Shown here: positions 1 through 8,380 of the stretch, piece by piece
Layout of the letters: each line of letters starts with the position of its first letter
Position numbering within the stretch: the stretch's first letter is position 1
Assembly (NCBI RefSeq): GCF_000967265.1
Contig: NZ_KQ033885.1
Location: 248,001-312,000, forward strand
Length of the DNA: 64,000 nucleotides
Reading direction: 5' to 3'
From: Bifidobacterium mellis
GTDB lineage: Bacteria > Actinomycetota > Actinomycetes > Actinomycetales > Bifidobacteriaceae
Made by a program: the position numbers and the translations under genes
The notes under the pieces: model-generated
The model's database searches: none
Seen by the model: only the letters and a program-made list of their open reading frames with translations
Told to the model about the DNA's origin: nothing

Positions 1-387
1 CTGGGGGAGCGGACCAGCCCCTTCGTTCTGTTGGATCACGTCAAGGGCCTGACCATGGTCCCCCTGCCCCATATCGAGAACTGCTGTGGGTTCGGCGGCA
101 TGTTCTCCATGAAGGAGCCTGAGATCTCCAAGCAGATGGTGGATGAGAAGGTAAACGACGTGCTCAGCACCAAGGCCAGCGTCCTCATCTCCTGCGATCC
201 GGGCTGCCTGATGAACATCGGCGGCCGCTTCAACCGGCGCGGCGAGAAGATCACCATCATGCATCTGGCTGAGGTGCTCAATCACAAGGTGGACATGAGC
301 CGCGTCAAGTATGTGGAAGGCCGCTCTGCCGGCGATGGGGCTGTGGGTTCCGTCAGGGCCGCCAAGGAAGAGGGGGCTCTGGTATGA
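1..387 (+). CDS. lutA: LutA-type (Fe-S) lactate utilization protein, C-terminal part
   Basis: The reading frame is open from base 1, so only the last 128 codons are present and the start lies upstream. The visible part is a cysteine-rich CCG domain: a CCGFGG motif near residue 36 of the fragment, then an SCDPGC motif. This is how LutA (YkgE) proteins end, and they carry Fe-S clusters in the LutABC complex that oxidises L-lactate to pyruvate. The stop overlaps the next ATG as ATGA, which indicates translational coupling with lutB. The family call is secure from the motifs and the two downstream neighbours. The substrate is inferred from the family. Related CCG proteins occur in glycolate oxidase and heterodisulfide reductase, but the lutB-lutC order argues against those. 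Confidence 0.88.
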   Translation: MGERTSPFVLLDHVKGLTMVPLPHIENCCGFGGMFSMKEPEISKQMVDEKVNDVLSTKASVLISCDPGCLMNIGGRFNRRGEKITIMHLAEVLNHKVDMSRVKYVEGRSAGDGAVGSVRAAKEEGALV

Positions 388-1889
388 GCAGCATGGTCAA
401 TGGCAAGAAGGCCGCGCAGTATCTGCGGACCAGCAAGGCTCCCTTCCTGACCAGGGTCAAGGAGTCCGAACAGGATAAATTCGCCCAGCAGGCCGTGGCC
501 AAGGCCCAGGATGCCCAGTGGGTCAAGCGTGAGGCCGCCCGCCAGGAACTGGGCAACTGGGAACAGTGGCGCGACCTGGGCGAGCAGATCCGCCAGCATG
601 TCATCCGCTACCTGCCTGACTACCTGGAGGAGTTCTCCGACAACGTGGAGAAGCGCGGCGGCCATGTCTTCTTCGCCCAGACCGACGATGAGGCTGCCCA
701 GTACATCAAGCAGATCGCCATCGAAAAGAAGGCCAAGCACGTCGTCAAGAGCAAGTCCATGGTGACCAGCGAGATCAACCTGGACCCCACGCTGATGACT
801 GTGCCCGGCCTGGAGGTGCTGGAGACCGACCTGGCCGAGTTCATCCTGGAGGAGGACGACTGGGACCAGCCCACGCATCTGGTCTTCCCGGCCCTGCACA
901 AGAACCGCGAGCAGGTTCGCCAGGTTTTTGAGAAGAAGCTGGGTTACAAGGGCGACAACGACCCCCAGCACATGGCTCGGTTCTCGCGCAAGGTTCTGCG
1001 CAAGCACTTCCTTGAGGCGGACATGGGCATCACCGGCTGCAACTTCGCCGTGGCCGACACGGGCATGATCAACCTGGTGACCAACGAGGGCAACGCCGAC
1101 CTGGCCATGTGCATCCCCAAGACCCAGGTGGTGGTCATGGGCATGGAGCGTCTTGTGCCGACCATGAAGGAGGCCGAGACCATGGACAACATGCTGGCCC
1201 GGTCCGCTGTCGGCCAGAAGCTGACCTCCTACCTGACCTACACTGCGCCACGCACAGACCAGGAGTCGGATGGACCGGACGATGTCTATGTGGTCATCCT
1301 GGACAACGGCCGTTCAAACGCGCTGGGAACGGTCTTCGAGCCCATCCTCCAGTGCATCCGCTGCGCCTCCTGTCTGAACGTCTGCCCCATCTACCGGCAC
1401 ATCGGCGGCCACGGCTATGGATCCATCTATCCGGGCCCTGTTGGCTCGGTGCTCTCGCCGGTGTTGGACGGGGGTTACGACGACTTCGGGGACCTGCCCT
1501 ACGCCTGTAGCCTGTGTGCGGCATGCACGGCCACCTGCCCGGTCAAGATTCCCCTGCATCAGCTCATGATCGAGCACAGGCGGATCATGATGGATGACCA
1601 GTCCCAGGCCAATCTGATCGACGACACGGTCATGAGGGTCATGGGTCTGGGAACCGGTCACTCCTCGCTCTTCCGCACTGCCCTGGGTGTGGATCACACC
1701 ATGCTGACCCCCATATCCAAGAAGCAGCCGGAGACGGCCAAGAACCTCTTCGCCAGTGATCGGCATGTGGAATGGATGCCCTTCGTCTTCGGCGGATGGA
1801 CCAAGGTACGTGATCTGCCGGATCCGCCCAAGCACGGGGAGAACTTCCGCAGTTGGTTCGCTCATCACAAGAAGGAGCAGCAGGCATGA
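384..1889 (+). CDS. lutB: LutB-type iron-sulfur lactate utilization protein
   Basis: A 501-residue protein of normal LutB length. It has an N-terminal LUD-like domain and then two 4Fe-4S motifs: C324-xx-C327-xx-C330-xxx-C334 and C375-xx-C378-xx-C381-xxx-C385, the second followed by the PVKIP sequence typical of the family. LutB passes electrons within the cytoplasmic LutABC complex during oxidation of L-lactate to pyruvate. It overlaps lutA and lutC by 4 bases each, so the three genes are one translationally coupled operon. The final electron acceptor is not visible here. Presence of this operon in a lactate-producing genus is unusual and suggests lactate can be re-oxidised. Confidence 0.93.
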   Translation: MSSMVNGKKAAQYLRTSKAPFLTRVKESEQDKFAQQAVAKAQDAQWVKREAARQELGNWEQWRDLGEQIRQHVIRYLPDYLEEFSDNVEKRGGHVFFAQTDDEAAQYIKQIAIEKKAKHVVKSKSMVTSEINLDPTLMTVPGLEVLETDLAEFILEEDDWDQPTHLVFPALHKNREQVRQVFEKKLGYKGDNDPQHMARFSRKVLRKHFLEADMGITGCNFAVADTGMINLVTNEGNADLAMCIPKTQVVVMGMERLVPTMKEAETMDNMLARSAVGQKLTSYLTYTAPRTDQESDGPDDVYVVILDNGRSNALGTVFEPILQCIRCASCLNVCPIYRHIGGHGYGSIYPGPVGSVLSPVLDGGYDDFGDLPYACSLCAACTATCPVKIPLHQLMIEHRRIMMDDQSQANLIDDTVMRVMGLGTGHSSLFRTALGVDHTMLTPISKKQPETAKNLFASDRHVEWMPFVFGGWTKVRDLPDPPKHGENFRSWFAHHKKEQQA

Positions 1890-2590
1890 CCGATCGTGAG
1901 GTATTCCTGGATTACCTGGCCAAGAAGAGCGGTCGGCCCCGCCACCAGCTCAAGGATCATCCTCTGGTGCCGGTCAACGATTTGCCGGAGACCACCCTGT
2001 CGGGTCATACCCAGGACGAGCTGCTGGAGATCGCCCGGAAGAGCAGCGAGGCCGTCCATGTGGACTTCCGCACCTGCACCAAGGCTGGTCTGCCCACCGC
2101 CTTGGATGAGTTCATCGATTCGCGCAAGGACGACAGTGACCATGTGATGCTGCCCACCTCCGACCTGTTTGCTGACTTCGGGCTGGAGGAGTGGAGGGAC
2201 GGCCTGAACCCACCCGCCACTTTCTGGAAGCCGGGGGCCAGCCGCGAGGAGAACATCAGGACCGCCGACGAGTCCGGAACGGCCATCGCCTTTGCGGACT
2301 TCCTGCTGGCCGAGTCCGGCACCATCACCGTGGCTACCACCCCGGGTCAGGGCCGTGCCTTCCACTTCCTGCCGGTGCACTATCTGAGCATCATCCGCAA
2401 GTCCAAGATCCTGCCCCGAACCCGGCAGGCCATGGACTATTATGATCCAGCCTTGGTCTCGGGTGAGCTCAAGACCTCCAACATCAACTTCATCACCGGC
2501 CCCTCCAACACGGGCGATATCGAGATGGTGATCGTGGTGGGCGTGCATGGTCCTCTGGATATGACCTACTTGGTGGTTGAAGACATGTAG
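1886..2590 (+). CDS. lutC: LutC-type LUD-domain lactate utilization protein
   Basis: A 234-residue LUD-domain protein, the third component of LutABC. The start is the ATG at 1886 that overlaps the lutB stop; an in-frame upstream codon at 1853 lies inside lutB and was rejected. The C-terminal part carries the family pattern: a FADFLLAESGT segment, a HFLPVHYLSII segment, then GPSNTGDIE and a conserved GVHGP near the end. LutC lacks Fe-S motifs. A strong hairpin follows directly after the stop, ending the operon. Confidence 0.9.
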   Translation: MTDREVFLDYLAKKSGRPRHQLKDHPLVPVNDLPETTLSGHTQDELLEIARKSSEAVHVDFRTCTKAGLPTALDEFIDSRKDDSDHVMLPTSDLFADFGLEEWRDGLNPPATFWKPGASREENIRTADESGTAIAFADFLLAESGTITVATTPGQGRAFHFLPVHYLSIIRKSKILPRTRQAMDYYDPALVSGELKTSNINFITGPSNTGDIEMVIVVGVHGPLDMTYLVVEDM

Positions 2591-2628
2591 CTCAATAAGA
2601 TTTCCTGCTTAGGCAGGGCGCATTTCCC

Positions 2629-2683
2629 GTAAGTGGGGAGTCAGCGGCTCGAAGAAGGACGCCGACTCCCCACTTACACTTTT
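2629..2683. terminator. Bidirectional terminator between lutC and rimM
   Basis: Perfect 14-bp inverted repeat (2629-2642 with 2664-2677) around a 21-base loop, followed on the plus strand by a short T-rich stretch. It sits between two convergent genes, so it can serve both directions. Confidence 0.75.
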
Positions 2684-2697
2684 GCTAATAGGCTGGT

Positions 2698-3303
2698 TCA
2701 GCCCAGGCCAGGCAGGAGCCCTCCAGGTGGATTGATGGCCACGTACCCGTTTTCAATATCAACCCGGGGCACCAGGGCTTCGACGAAGGGTATCAGCCCT
2801 TCCGCTTCCTCTTCGCCTTCTTCGGCGGCCATGCGAATCTGCAGCTGCTGCTGGGCTACACCGTCCAGTACGTCGCTGACTTCGCCGACCACTCGTCCGG
2901 ACGGTTCACCCAGAGAGTTGCCCGGGGCCATGCGGACCTCGAGCCCGATCAGATCCTCGGGATACCAGGCGTCCTCCTGTGCCAGCTCCTCGGCTGGATC
3001 AGCCTGGACATACAGTTCGATGCCGTTCAGAGCTTCGGATGCGTTCCTGTCTTCCACCCCTTTGAAGAGGACGATCCAACGCTGCTTGAAGCGGCGGGAT
3101 GAGACCACCGTGAAAACCTGCCCGTCCTTGGTCTGCAACCGGGTGTCGGGGGCGAAGCGCCGCTCGGGCTCATCGGTGTAGGCATACACGTTGACCTCGC
3201 CCTTGAGTCCCTGGGCGCGGCCGATACGGCAGACCCTCAGCAACCTTTGCTGCTGAGGGTCCGGACCCTGCGGGTCGTGATTGGTGGACCGGCTGGGGCT
3301 CAC
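2698..3303 (-). CDS. rimM: Ribosome maturation factor RimM
   Basis: A 201-residue RimM. The N-terminal RimM domain opens with LLRVCRIGRAQGLKGEVNV, and a PRC-barrel follows with DLIGLEV and the PFVEALVP/DIENGYVAINPPGGLL ending. RimM binds S19 and the 30S head during late 16S rRNA processing. The start is a GTG whose last bases overlap the khpA stop (GTGA), so translation is probably coupled. It is last in the rpsP-khpA-rimM group, the standard actinobacterial arrangement. Confidence 0.93.
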   Translation of the reverse strand: MSPSRSTNHDPQGPDPQQQRLLRVCRIGRAQGLKGEVNVYAYTDEPERRFAPDTRLQTKDGQVFTVVSSRRFKQRWIVLFKGVEDRNASEALNGIELYVQADPAEELAQEDAWYPEDLIGLEVRMAPGNSLGEPSGRVVGEVSDVLDGVAQQQLQIRMAAEEGEEEAEGLIPFVEALVPRVDIENGYVAINPPGGLLPGLG

Positions 3304-3533
3304 CGGCGCACATCCATGATGTCGACGCGCACCTTGTGGTCGGCCAGCGCCTGGATCACGGTACGGATGGCGTTGGCGGTCCTGCCGCCCCTGCCGATCA
3401 CGCGGCCGATGTCCTCGGGGTTGACCCGCACCCGCAACAGCTCTCCGCGAGAGTTCTCGTGGGACTTGACCGACACGTCATCGGGAAAGTCCACGATATT
3501 CCTGATCAGGTGTTCAACGGCCTGTGCAAGCAT
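3300..3533 (-). CDS. khpA: KH-domain RNA-binding protein KhpA
   Basis: A 77-residue single-KH protein with the RNA-binding GxxG loop in the sequence IGRVIGRGGRTANAIR. KhpA partners with KhpB to bind RNAs, affecting division and cell-wall synthesis in other Gram-positives. I chose the ATG at 3533 because a GAAGGA ribosome site lies just upstream; an in-frame TTG six codons earlier is less likely. It lies between rpsP and rimM, as in most actinobacteria. Confidence 0.9.
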   Translation of the reverse strand: MLAQAVEHLIRNIVDFPDDVSVKSHENSRGELLRVRVNPEDIGRVIGRGGRTANAIRTVIQALADHKVRVDIMDVRR

Positions 3534-3569
3534 GATAGCCGGTCCTTCCAATCCTTAAGTGAATGTGCC

Positions 3570-4028
3570 TTACTCAGCCGCCTGCTCGGTCTGGGCGGCA
3601 TCCGCCGACTCATCGGCCTTGGGGGCTTCCTTCTCCGCCTGGGCCTTGGCCTTGGCGTCAGCCTCGGACTTGGCGGCCTTGAGCTTCTGGGCTTCGTTCT
3701 GTGCCTGCTCGATGCGGGCCTGGGCATCGACCTCGGCCTGCGGCACCTTAAGGGTGCCTTCCTTGCCGGGCAGATCCTTGAACTTCTGCCAGTCGCCGGT
3801 GATCTTCAGAAGATTGAAGACAGGGTCGCTGGGCTGAGCGCCCACACCCAGCCAGTACTGGGCGCGCTCGGAGTCGATCTTGATTGAAGAGGGCTGGGTG
3901 TTGGGATCGTAGGTGCCGATCTCCTCAATGACCTTACCATCGCGCTTCTTGCGGGAATCGACCACGACGACGCGGTAGAAGGGGTAGAACTTCTTGCCCA
4001 TTCTCTTCAGACGAATTCTGGTTGCCAA
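3570..4028 (-). CDS. rpsP: 30S ribosomal protein S16
   Basis: A 152-residue S16. The conserved core is at the N-terminus: [12 protein letters not shown], then [24 protein letters not shown] and [12 protein letters not shown] long Ala/Lys/Glu-rich tail follows, which is common in bifidobacterial S16. The frame stays open much further upstream, but homology begins at a TTG (4028) preceded at good spacing by AAGGAGAG, so I use that start. It is first of the rpsP-khpA-rimM operon. Confidence 0.93.
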   Translation of the reverse strand: MATRIRLKRMGKKFYPFYRVVVVDSRKKRDGKVIEEIGTYDPNTQPSSIKIDSERAQYWLGVGAQPSDPVFNLLKITGDWQKFKDLPGKEGTLKVPQAEVDAQARIEQAQNEAQKLKAAKSEADAKAKAQAEKEAPKADESADAAQTEQAAE

Positions 4029-4199
4029 AACGGCTCTCCTTGGTACTTGGTGTGCCCGGCGGCGTCTCCATGTGGGGCATGGTGGCGCTCCTGGCGTGTT
4101 CCTCACGACCGTCGGAATGAGAGGGCTCCTCCGGACATGAATAACAGCAAAAGTATACCTCAACCGGAGGATATGGCGGGTGGTGGACCTGTATGGTGC
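4029..4199 (-). promoter_or_regulatory. rpsP upstream region with candidate -10
   Basis: This gap separates the EEP-family gene from rpsP. A minus-strand TATACT lies at 4152-4157, a good -10 box, but I see no convincing -35 at the right distance. It probably holds the rpsP promoter. Confidence 0.35.
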
Positions 4200-5162
4200 T
4201 CAGAGCCGACGCGGCAGAGTCAGACGGGCCACTAGAGCCCGGTGGTCGCTGCCTGGAATCCGTAGGGCATGCATGGATTGTGGGACCAGGTCGCCGTCCG
4301 TCAGAATATGGTCGATTTCAATCAACGAGGGCAGCGTGCTTGCCGATGGGAAAGTCAGGTGGCTGCCGGCTTTCAGATGCACAGAAGCGTCATGCAGCCC
4401 GGATTTGGCCAGCATGGCCCGGAAGGTCGGGTGCTGCAGGGTGGCGTTGCAATCGCCCATGACGATGGTGGGTACGGGCGGATGGCTCAGCCTGGCCAGG
4501 GCAGCGATGCCCCTGCCCCACTGCCTGGCGCCTCGTTGGGGTGATTTAGGATGAACGCTGGCCACTCGGATCGGTCCGGAGCTGGTCTTGAGCTCGACCA
4601 GGGGTACTGCAGCCGCCGGAAGGTCCAGGGCCGACGGGGAGGCCTTGACGGGTTGGTAGGCCGAGAAGATGGCGTTGTAGCCGCCGTTGTCGTCAGGGCT
4701 TGCGGTCCCCTGTGTCAGGTAGGGCAGGAGCTGATTCAGACCTGCAGCCTGGAGCGAATCCGGCAGCTTCCCCCTTACCTCTTGCAGGGCCAGCACTTCT
4801 ACTCCATAGGTGCGTACGCAACGAACGACCTCTTCAGGATCGGCCCGGCCGAAGCGACAGTTCAGGGTCATGACGCTCAGTTCATGGTCAGAGGATGATT
4901 GACTGGTCCTGTCTGCCGGAGGTAGCCGGTAGCGCAGGCGCTGGCAGCTGACCAGAGTAAGTTCGATCAGCGCAAGCAGGCATTGGGGCCAGGCGCCTGC
5001 GGCGACCGTCCATATCAGTATGGCCAGCAGGGGAACGGTCAGCAGGTCAATCAGGGCGATCAGCTCCACCAGGGGGCGGTGCCAGTCAGCTCCGGCAGGC
5101 AGGAAGCGCAGGGCCATCCATAGGGCGATGAGCCCCAGGAGAATCCAGAGAAGGGTGTTCAC
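4200..5162 (-). CDS. Membrane-anchored endonuclease/exonuclease/phosphatase-family protein
   Basis: A 320-residue protein. The first ~75 residues form two or three hydrophobic helices, and the rest is an EEP (DNase I-like) metal-dependent fold. The catalytic landmarks are in order: TLNCRFG, the metal-binding Glu in LALQEVR, a VHPKSP His segment, GDCNATL, and the closing EIDHIL and GSDHRAL motifs. All active-site positions look intact, so it should be an active phosphodiesterase, nuclease or lipid phosphatase facing outside the membrane. The substrate cannot be told from sequence. The start is a GTG at 5162 with a GGAG site upstream. It lies 29 bases after ffh on the same strand. Confidence 0.8.
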   Translation of the reverse strand: MNTLLWILLGLIALWMALRFLPAGADWHRPLVELIALIDLLTVPLLAILIWTVAAGAWPQCLLALIELTLVSCQRLRYRLPPADRTSQSSSDHELSVMTLNCRFGRADPEEVVRCVRTYGVEVLALQEVRGKLPDSLQAAGLNQLLPYLTQGTASPDDNGGYNAIFSAYQPVKASPSALDLPAAAVPLVELKTSSGPIRVASVHPKSPQRGARQWGRGIAALARLSHPPVPTIVMGDCNATLQHPTFRAMLAKSGLHDASVHLKAGSHLTFPSASTLPSLIEIDHILTDGDLVPQSMHALRIPGSDHRALVARLTLPRRL

Positions 5163-5191
5163 GTGCCATTGTCTCCTGCAGGAGGGAGGGG

Positions 5192-6808
5192 TCAGCGGCC
5201 GCCGAAGAGACCGCCCAGTCCGCCGCCAAGGTTGGGTGGCAGGTCCGGCAGGCCTTCAGGCATCTGCGGAGTTTCGGGGCGCTTGGCGAAGGCCGAGCCG
5301 CCCGAGGATTTGCCCTTGCCGGAAAGGCGCTCGCGTAAAGCCTTCTCTTCGGCCTCCCGCTTCATGGGATTGCCTGAGCGGGAACCCTTACGGCCTTTCT
5401 TGCCTTTTTTGCCCTTCTTGCCGCCGGCAGCGCCCATGCCGCCCATGCCTGGGATCGAGCGGCTGCCATTGGTCATCCGCTTCATCATCTTGGCAGCCTG
5501 CTCGAACCGTTGCAGCAGGCCGTTGACGGCAGAGACCGTGGTGCCGGCGCCATAGGCGATCCGGGCCCGTCGTGAGCCGTCGATGATGCTGGGGTCGCGT
5601 CGTTCCTGGGGAGTCATCGACTGGATGATGGCCTGGGTTCGATCCACCTCCTTTTCGTCGAACTGCTCAAGCTCCTTGCGGTGCTGGGCCATGCCTGGAA
5701 TCATGCCCAGGATGCTCTTGAAGGAACCCAGCTTGCGGACCTGCTGGAGCTGCTCCAGAAAGTCGTCCAGGCCAAAGCTGCCCTCGGACATCTTCCCGGC
5801 GGCCTTGCGGGCCTCCTCCTCGTCGAATTGGCGTTGGGCCTGCTCGATCAAGGTCAGGATGTCGCCCATGTCCAGAATGCGGGAGGCCATCCGGTCAGGG
5901 TGGAAGACTTCGAAGTCCTTGAGGCCCTCGCCGTTGGAGTCGAAGAGGATGGGCTTGCCGGTCACCGAGGCCACCGACAGGGCAGCGCCGCCGCGGGCAT
6001 CGCCGTCCAGTTTGGACAGCACCACGCCGGTGAAGTCCACACCCTGGTCGAAGGCCTTGGCTGTGGCGACCGCGTCCTGGCCGATCATGGCATCGATGAC
6101 GAAGAGGATCTCGTCGGGGTGGACGGCGTCGCGGATATTGCGGGCCTGCTCCATCAGTTCCTGATCCACGCCCAGTCGACCGGCCGTATCAATGATGACC
6201 ACATCGTAGAGCTTGTCCTTGGCCACTCTGATCGAGTCGGCCGCCACCTTGACGGGATCGCCCGTGACCTGTCCGGGGGCCGCCAGCTCGGATCCGCTGG
6301 TCTGCACGCCTGGCTCGGGTGCGTATACCGGCACTTCGGCCCGCTCGCCGACCACCTGGAGCTGGGTGACCGCGTTGGGCCGCTGCAGGTCGGCCGCCAC
6401 CAGCAGGGGGGTGTGGCCGGCATCCTTGAGCCAGTATCCGAGCTTGCCGGCCAGCGTGGTCTTGCCTGCACCCTGCAGGCCGGCAAGCATGATGATCGTG
6501 GGCGGGTTCTTGGCGAAATTGAGTGGTCGATCCACTCCCGCGCCCAGGATGCCGGTCAGTTCGTCGTAGACGATGGAGACCACCTGCTGGGCCGGGTTCA
6601 GAGCCTTGGAGACCTCCTCGCCCAGGGCGCGTTCCCGGATGCGTCCGGTAAAGGAGCGCACCACGTCCAGGGAGACATCGGCATCCAGAAGGGCGCGGCG
6701 GATCTCGCGGATTGTGCCGTCGATGTCGGCCTCGGTCAGCTTCCCCTTGGAGCGCAGGTGGGTGAAGGCCTGGGAGAGCCGATCGGTCAAAGATGAAAAT
6801 GCTGCCAT
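5192..6808 (-). CDS. ffh: Signal recognition particle protein Ffh
   Basis: A 538-residue SRP54 homologue. The N-terminal helical bundle is followed by the GTPase domain with its P-loop GLQGAGKTT at 110-118, DTAGRLGVDQ, and SKLDGDARGG. A methionine-rich M domain that binds 4.5S RNA and signal peptides follows. The C-terminus has a basic Gly/Lys-rich stretch and a Gly/Leu-rich tail, as in other actinobacteria. Ffh brings ribosomes making membrane or secreted proteins to FtsY, which matters here given the many exported proteins in this window. Confidence 0.95.
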   Translation of the reverse strand: MAAFSSLTDRLSQAFTHLRSKGKLTEADIDGTIREIRRALLDADVSLDVVRSFTGRIRERALGEEVSKALNPAQQVVSIVYDELTGILGAGVDRPLNFAKNPPTIIMLAGLQGAGKTTLAGKLGYWLKDAGHTPLLVAADLQRPNAVTQLQVVGERAEVPVYAPEPGVQTSGSELAAPGQVTGDPVKVAADSIRVAKDKLYDVVIIDTAGRLGVDQELMEQARNIRDAVHPDEILFVIDAMIGQDAVATAKAFDQGVDFTGVVLSKLDGDARGGAALSVASVTGKPILFDSNGEGLKDFEVFHPDRMASRILDMGDILTLIEQAQRQFDEEEARKAAGKMSEGSFGLDDFLEQLQQVRKLGSFKSILGMIPGMAQHRKELEQFDEKEVDRTQAIIQSMTPQERRDPSIIDGSRRARIAYGAGTTVSAVNGLLQRFEQAAKMMKRMTNGSRSIPGMGGMGAAGGKKGKKGKKGRKGSRSGNPMKREAEEKALRERLSGKGKSSGGSAFAKRPETPQMPEGLPDLPPNLGGGLGGLFGGR

Positions 6809-6883
6809 AGTGCCCCAAGTCTACCTGTCAGCCGGGAGATTGGCTGTTGATTCCGTAAGGCCTACCTGGATGGTTCTGATATG

Positions 6884-6923
6884 GAACAACGATTTTGTTC
6901 GGTTGCAGAATGCATGCTACCCT
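6884..6923 (+). promoter_or_regulatory. Candidate promoter of first ABC sugar importer
   Basis: TTGTTC at 6895-6900 and TACCCT at 6918-6923 are spaced by 17 bases and lie ahead of the importer operon. The -35 box is itself the right arm of an inverted repeat (GAACAA at 6884-6889 with TTGTTC), so it may be a second regulator site. The -10 is imperfect. Confidence 0.45.
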
Positions 6924-6925
6924 GA

Positions 6926-6943
6926 ATTTGCAACGTTGCAAAT
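6926..6943. promoter_or_regulatory. LacI-family operator (perfect 18-bp palindrome)
   Basis: ATTTGCAACGTTGCAAAT is a perfect palindrome with the central CG typical of LacI-family operators. It starts two bases after the candidate -10, where a bound repressor would block initiation. The regulator could be the LacI protein at 15421-16431 or one encoded elsewhere. Confidence 0.72.
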
Positions 6944-7120
6944 CACTATGAACCGGTCGGTCCGGCTCGCAGGGTGTCGATGTTTGATGCCCGGGGGTCG
7001 ACGGGTTCCGAAGAAACGATGCAGGGTTGCCGGCATACGGGTGTGCCGGTCCCATCGAGAGGAGCAAGAGGGATTGTGAGTGTCTTCAAGGAAGAAAGAC
7101 ACGGGGGAGGTGGAACCCAC

Positions 7121-8380
7121 ATGCCCCTGTTTGCGCGGCGTTGGCTCAGGCTGTTGCTGAGCCTGGCGGCCATATGTGGCATGGTGGTCTCGACCGCAGG
7201 CTGTGGCGGCGGCGATCAATCCGCCAAGGAAATCTACTTCTGGAATGGTTTGACCGGCGATGACGGCCCGGCCATGCAGAAAATCATCAAGGCCTTCAAT
7301 GCACAGAGCCCCGAGTACAAGGTGGTCTTCCAACCCATGAACGGCGGGGATCTGACCACCAAGATCTACAGCGTCATGCAGACCGGGAAGAACATCCCCG
7401 ATCTGGTCATCAACGACTCGTTCTCCACTTCGGTACTGCAGAGCCAGGGGCTGCTCAACCCCTCGTCGGTGTGGACCAGGTACCACCCGGAGCTCAAGGA
7501 GTCGAGCTTCCTGCCGCAGGCCTGGCAGAACACCGTGGTCAAGGGCAAGTCCTACGGCATCCCTCTGTACATGTTCCAGATGGCCATCTATTACAACAAG
7601 GATCTGATCCACAAGTACGGCCTGGACTATATCCTGGACGACCGGCTGGTCACCACCGATGAGATCGCCTCCATGAAGGGCAAGCTGCCCAAGGACGTCT
7701 ACGGGCTCTGCCTGGGCAACCTGCCCTGGGCCATGATGTCCCTGCTATACAGCACCGGCACCAACATCGAGGATGGCGTCAAGGACATGACCGGTCCAGG
7801 CTGGCGCAAGCCGCTCAAGGCGCTGCGCGATCTCAACGACCAGGGCATGCTCTCGCCCATCGACAGCGACGGTGAGCAGGTCTTCGCCTCCGGGCATGCG
7901 GTCTTCGGCATGCTGGGCACCTGGGCGCAGGGCAACATGTCCTCCACCCTGGGCAAGGACAAGGTTGGCGAGATCAACACCCTCCAGTACGGCACCGAGC
8001 ACCCCTCCAACTTCCTGTACCAGCAGAACTGGCTCCAGCTCAAGGACAAGAACCGGCCCGAGGCCAAGGTCAAAGCGGCCGCCGACTTTGTGGACTTCGT
8101 CTACAAGCATTGGATGATGTGGTCGGACGTGGGATCCATATCGCCGGCCTACCGTGACCTGAACAACCCGGAATACCAGAAGCTCATCCAGGCCTCTTTC
8201 ACCAACGACAAGCGTGAGAGGCAGTGGATCAAGACATCCAACTACATCTATGGCGGCTATGCCACAGCCGGGTGGGGATCCTTCATGGACATCGTCTATC
8301 GGAACATCTCCCTGGAGGAAGGTCTGAAGACGCTTGATCTGATGACCCAGGGCCAGATCCAGATTCAGGAGCAATCATGA
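7121..8380 (+). CDS. Sugar ABC transporter substrate-binding lipoprotein
   Basis: A 419-residue family 1 extracellular solute-binding protein. A lipoprotein signal peptide covers the first ~27 residues and ends in a lipobox with TAGC, so the mature protein is a membrane-tethered lipoprotein. I start it at the ATG at 7121, which follows a GGGGGAGG ribosome site; the open frame upstream to 6974 has no such support. The body has the usual CUT1 pattern, with KEIYFWNGL after the signal, ALRDLNDQGM, and FGMLGTWAQGNM. It overlaps the next permease gene by 4 bases. The sugar is unknown; CUT1 proteins usually bind oligosaccharides or glycosides. Confidence 0.88.
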   Translation: MPLFARRWLRLLLSLAAICGMVVSTAGCGGGDQSAKEIYFWNGLTGDDGPAMQKIIKAFNAQSPEYKVVFQPMNGGDLTTKIYSVMQTGKNIPDLVINDSFSTSVLQSQGLLNPSSVWTRYHPELKESSFLPQAWQNTVVKGKSYGIPLYMFQMAIYYNKDLIHKYGLDYILDDRLVTTDEIASMKGKLPKDVYGLCLGNLPWAMMSLLYSTGTNIEDGVKDMTGPGWRKPLKALRDLNDQGMLSPIDSDGEQVFASGHAVFGMLGTWAQGNMSSTLGKDKVGEINTLQYGTEHPSNFLYQQNWLQLKDKNRPEAKVKAAADFVDFVYKHWMMWSDVGSISPAYRDLNNPEYQKLIQASFTNDKRERQWIKTSNYIYGGYATAGWGSFMDIVYRNISLEEGLKTLDLMTQGQIQIQEQS

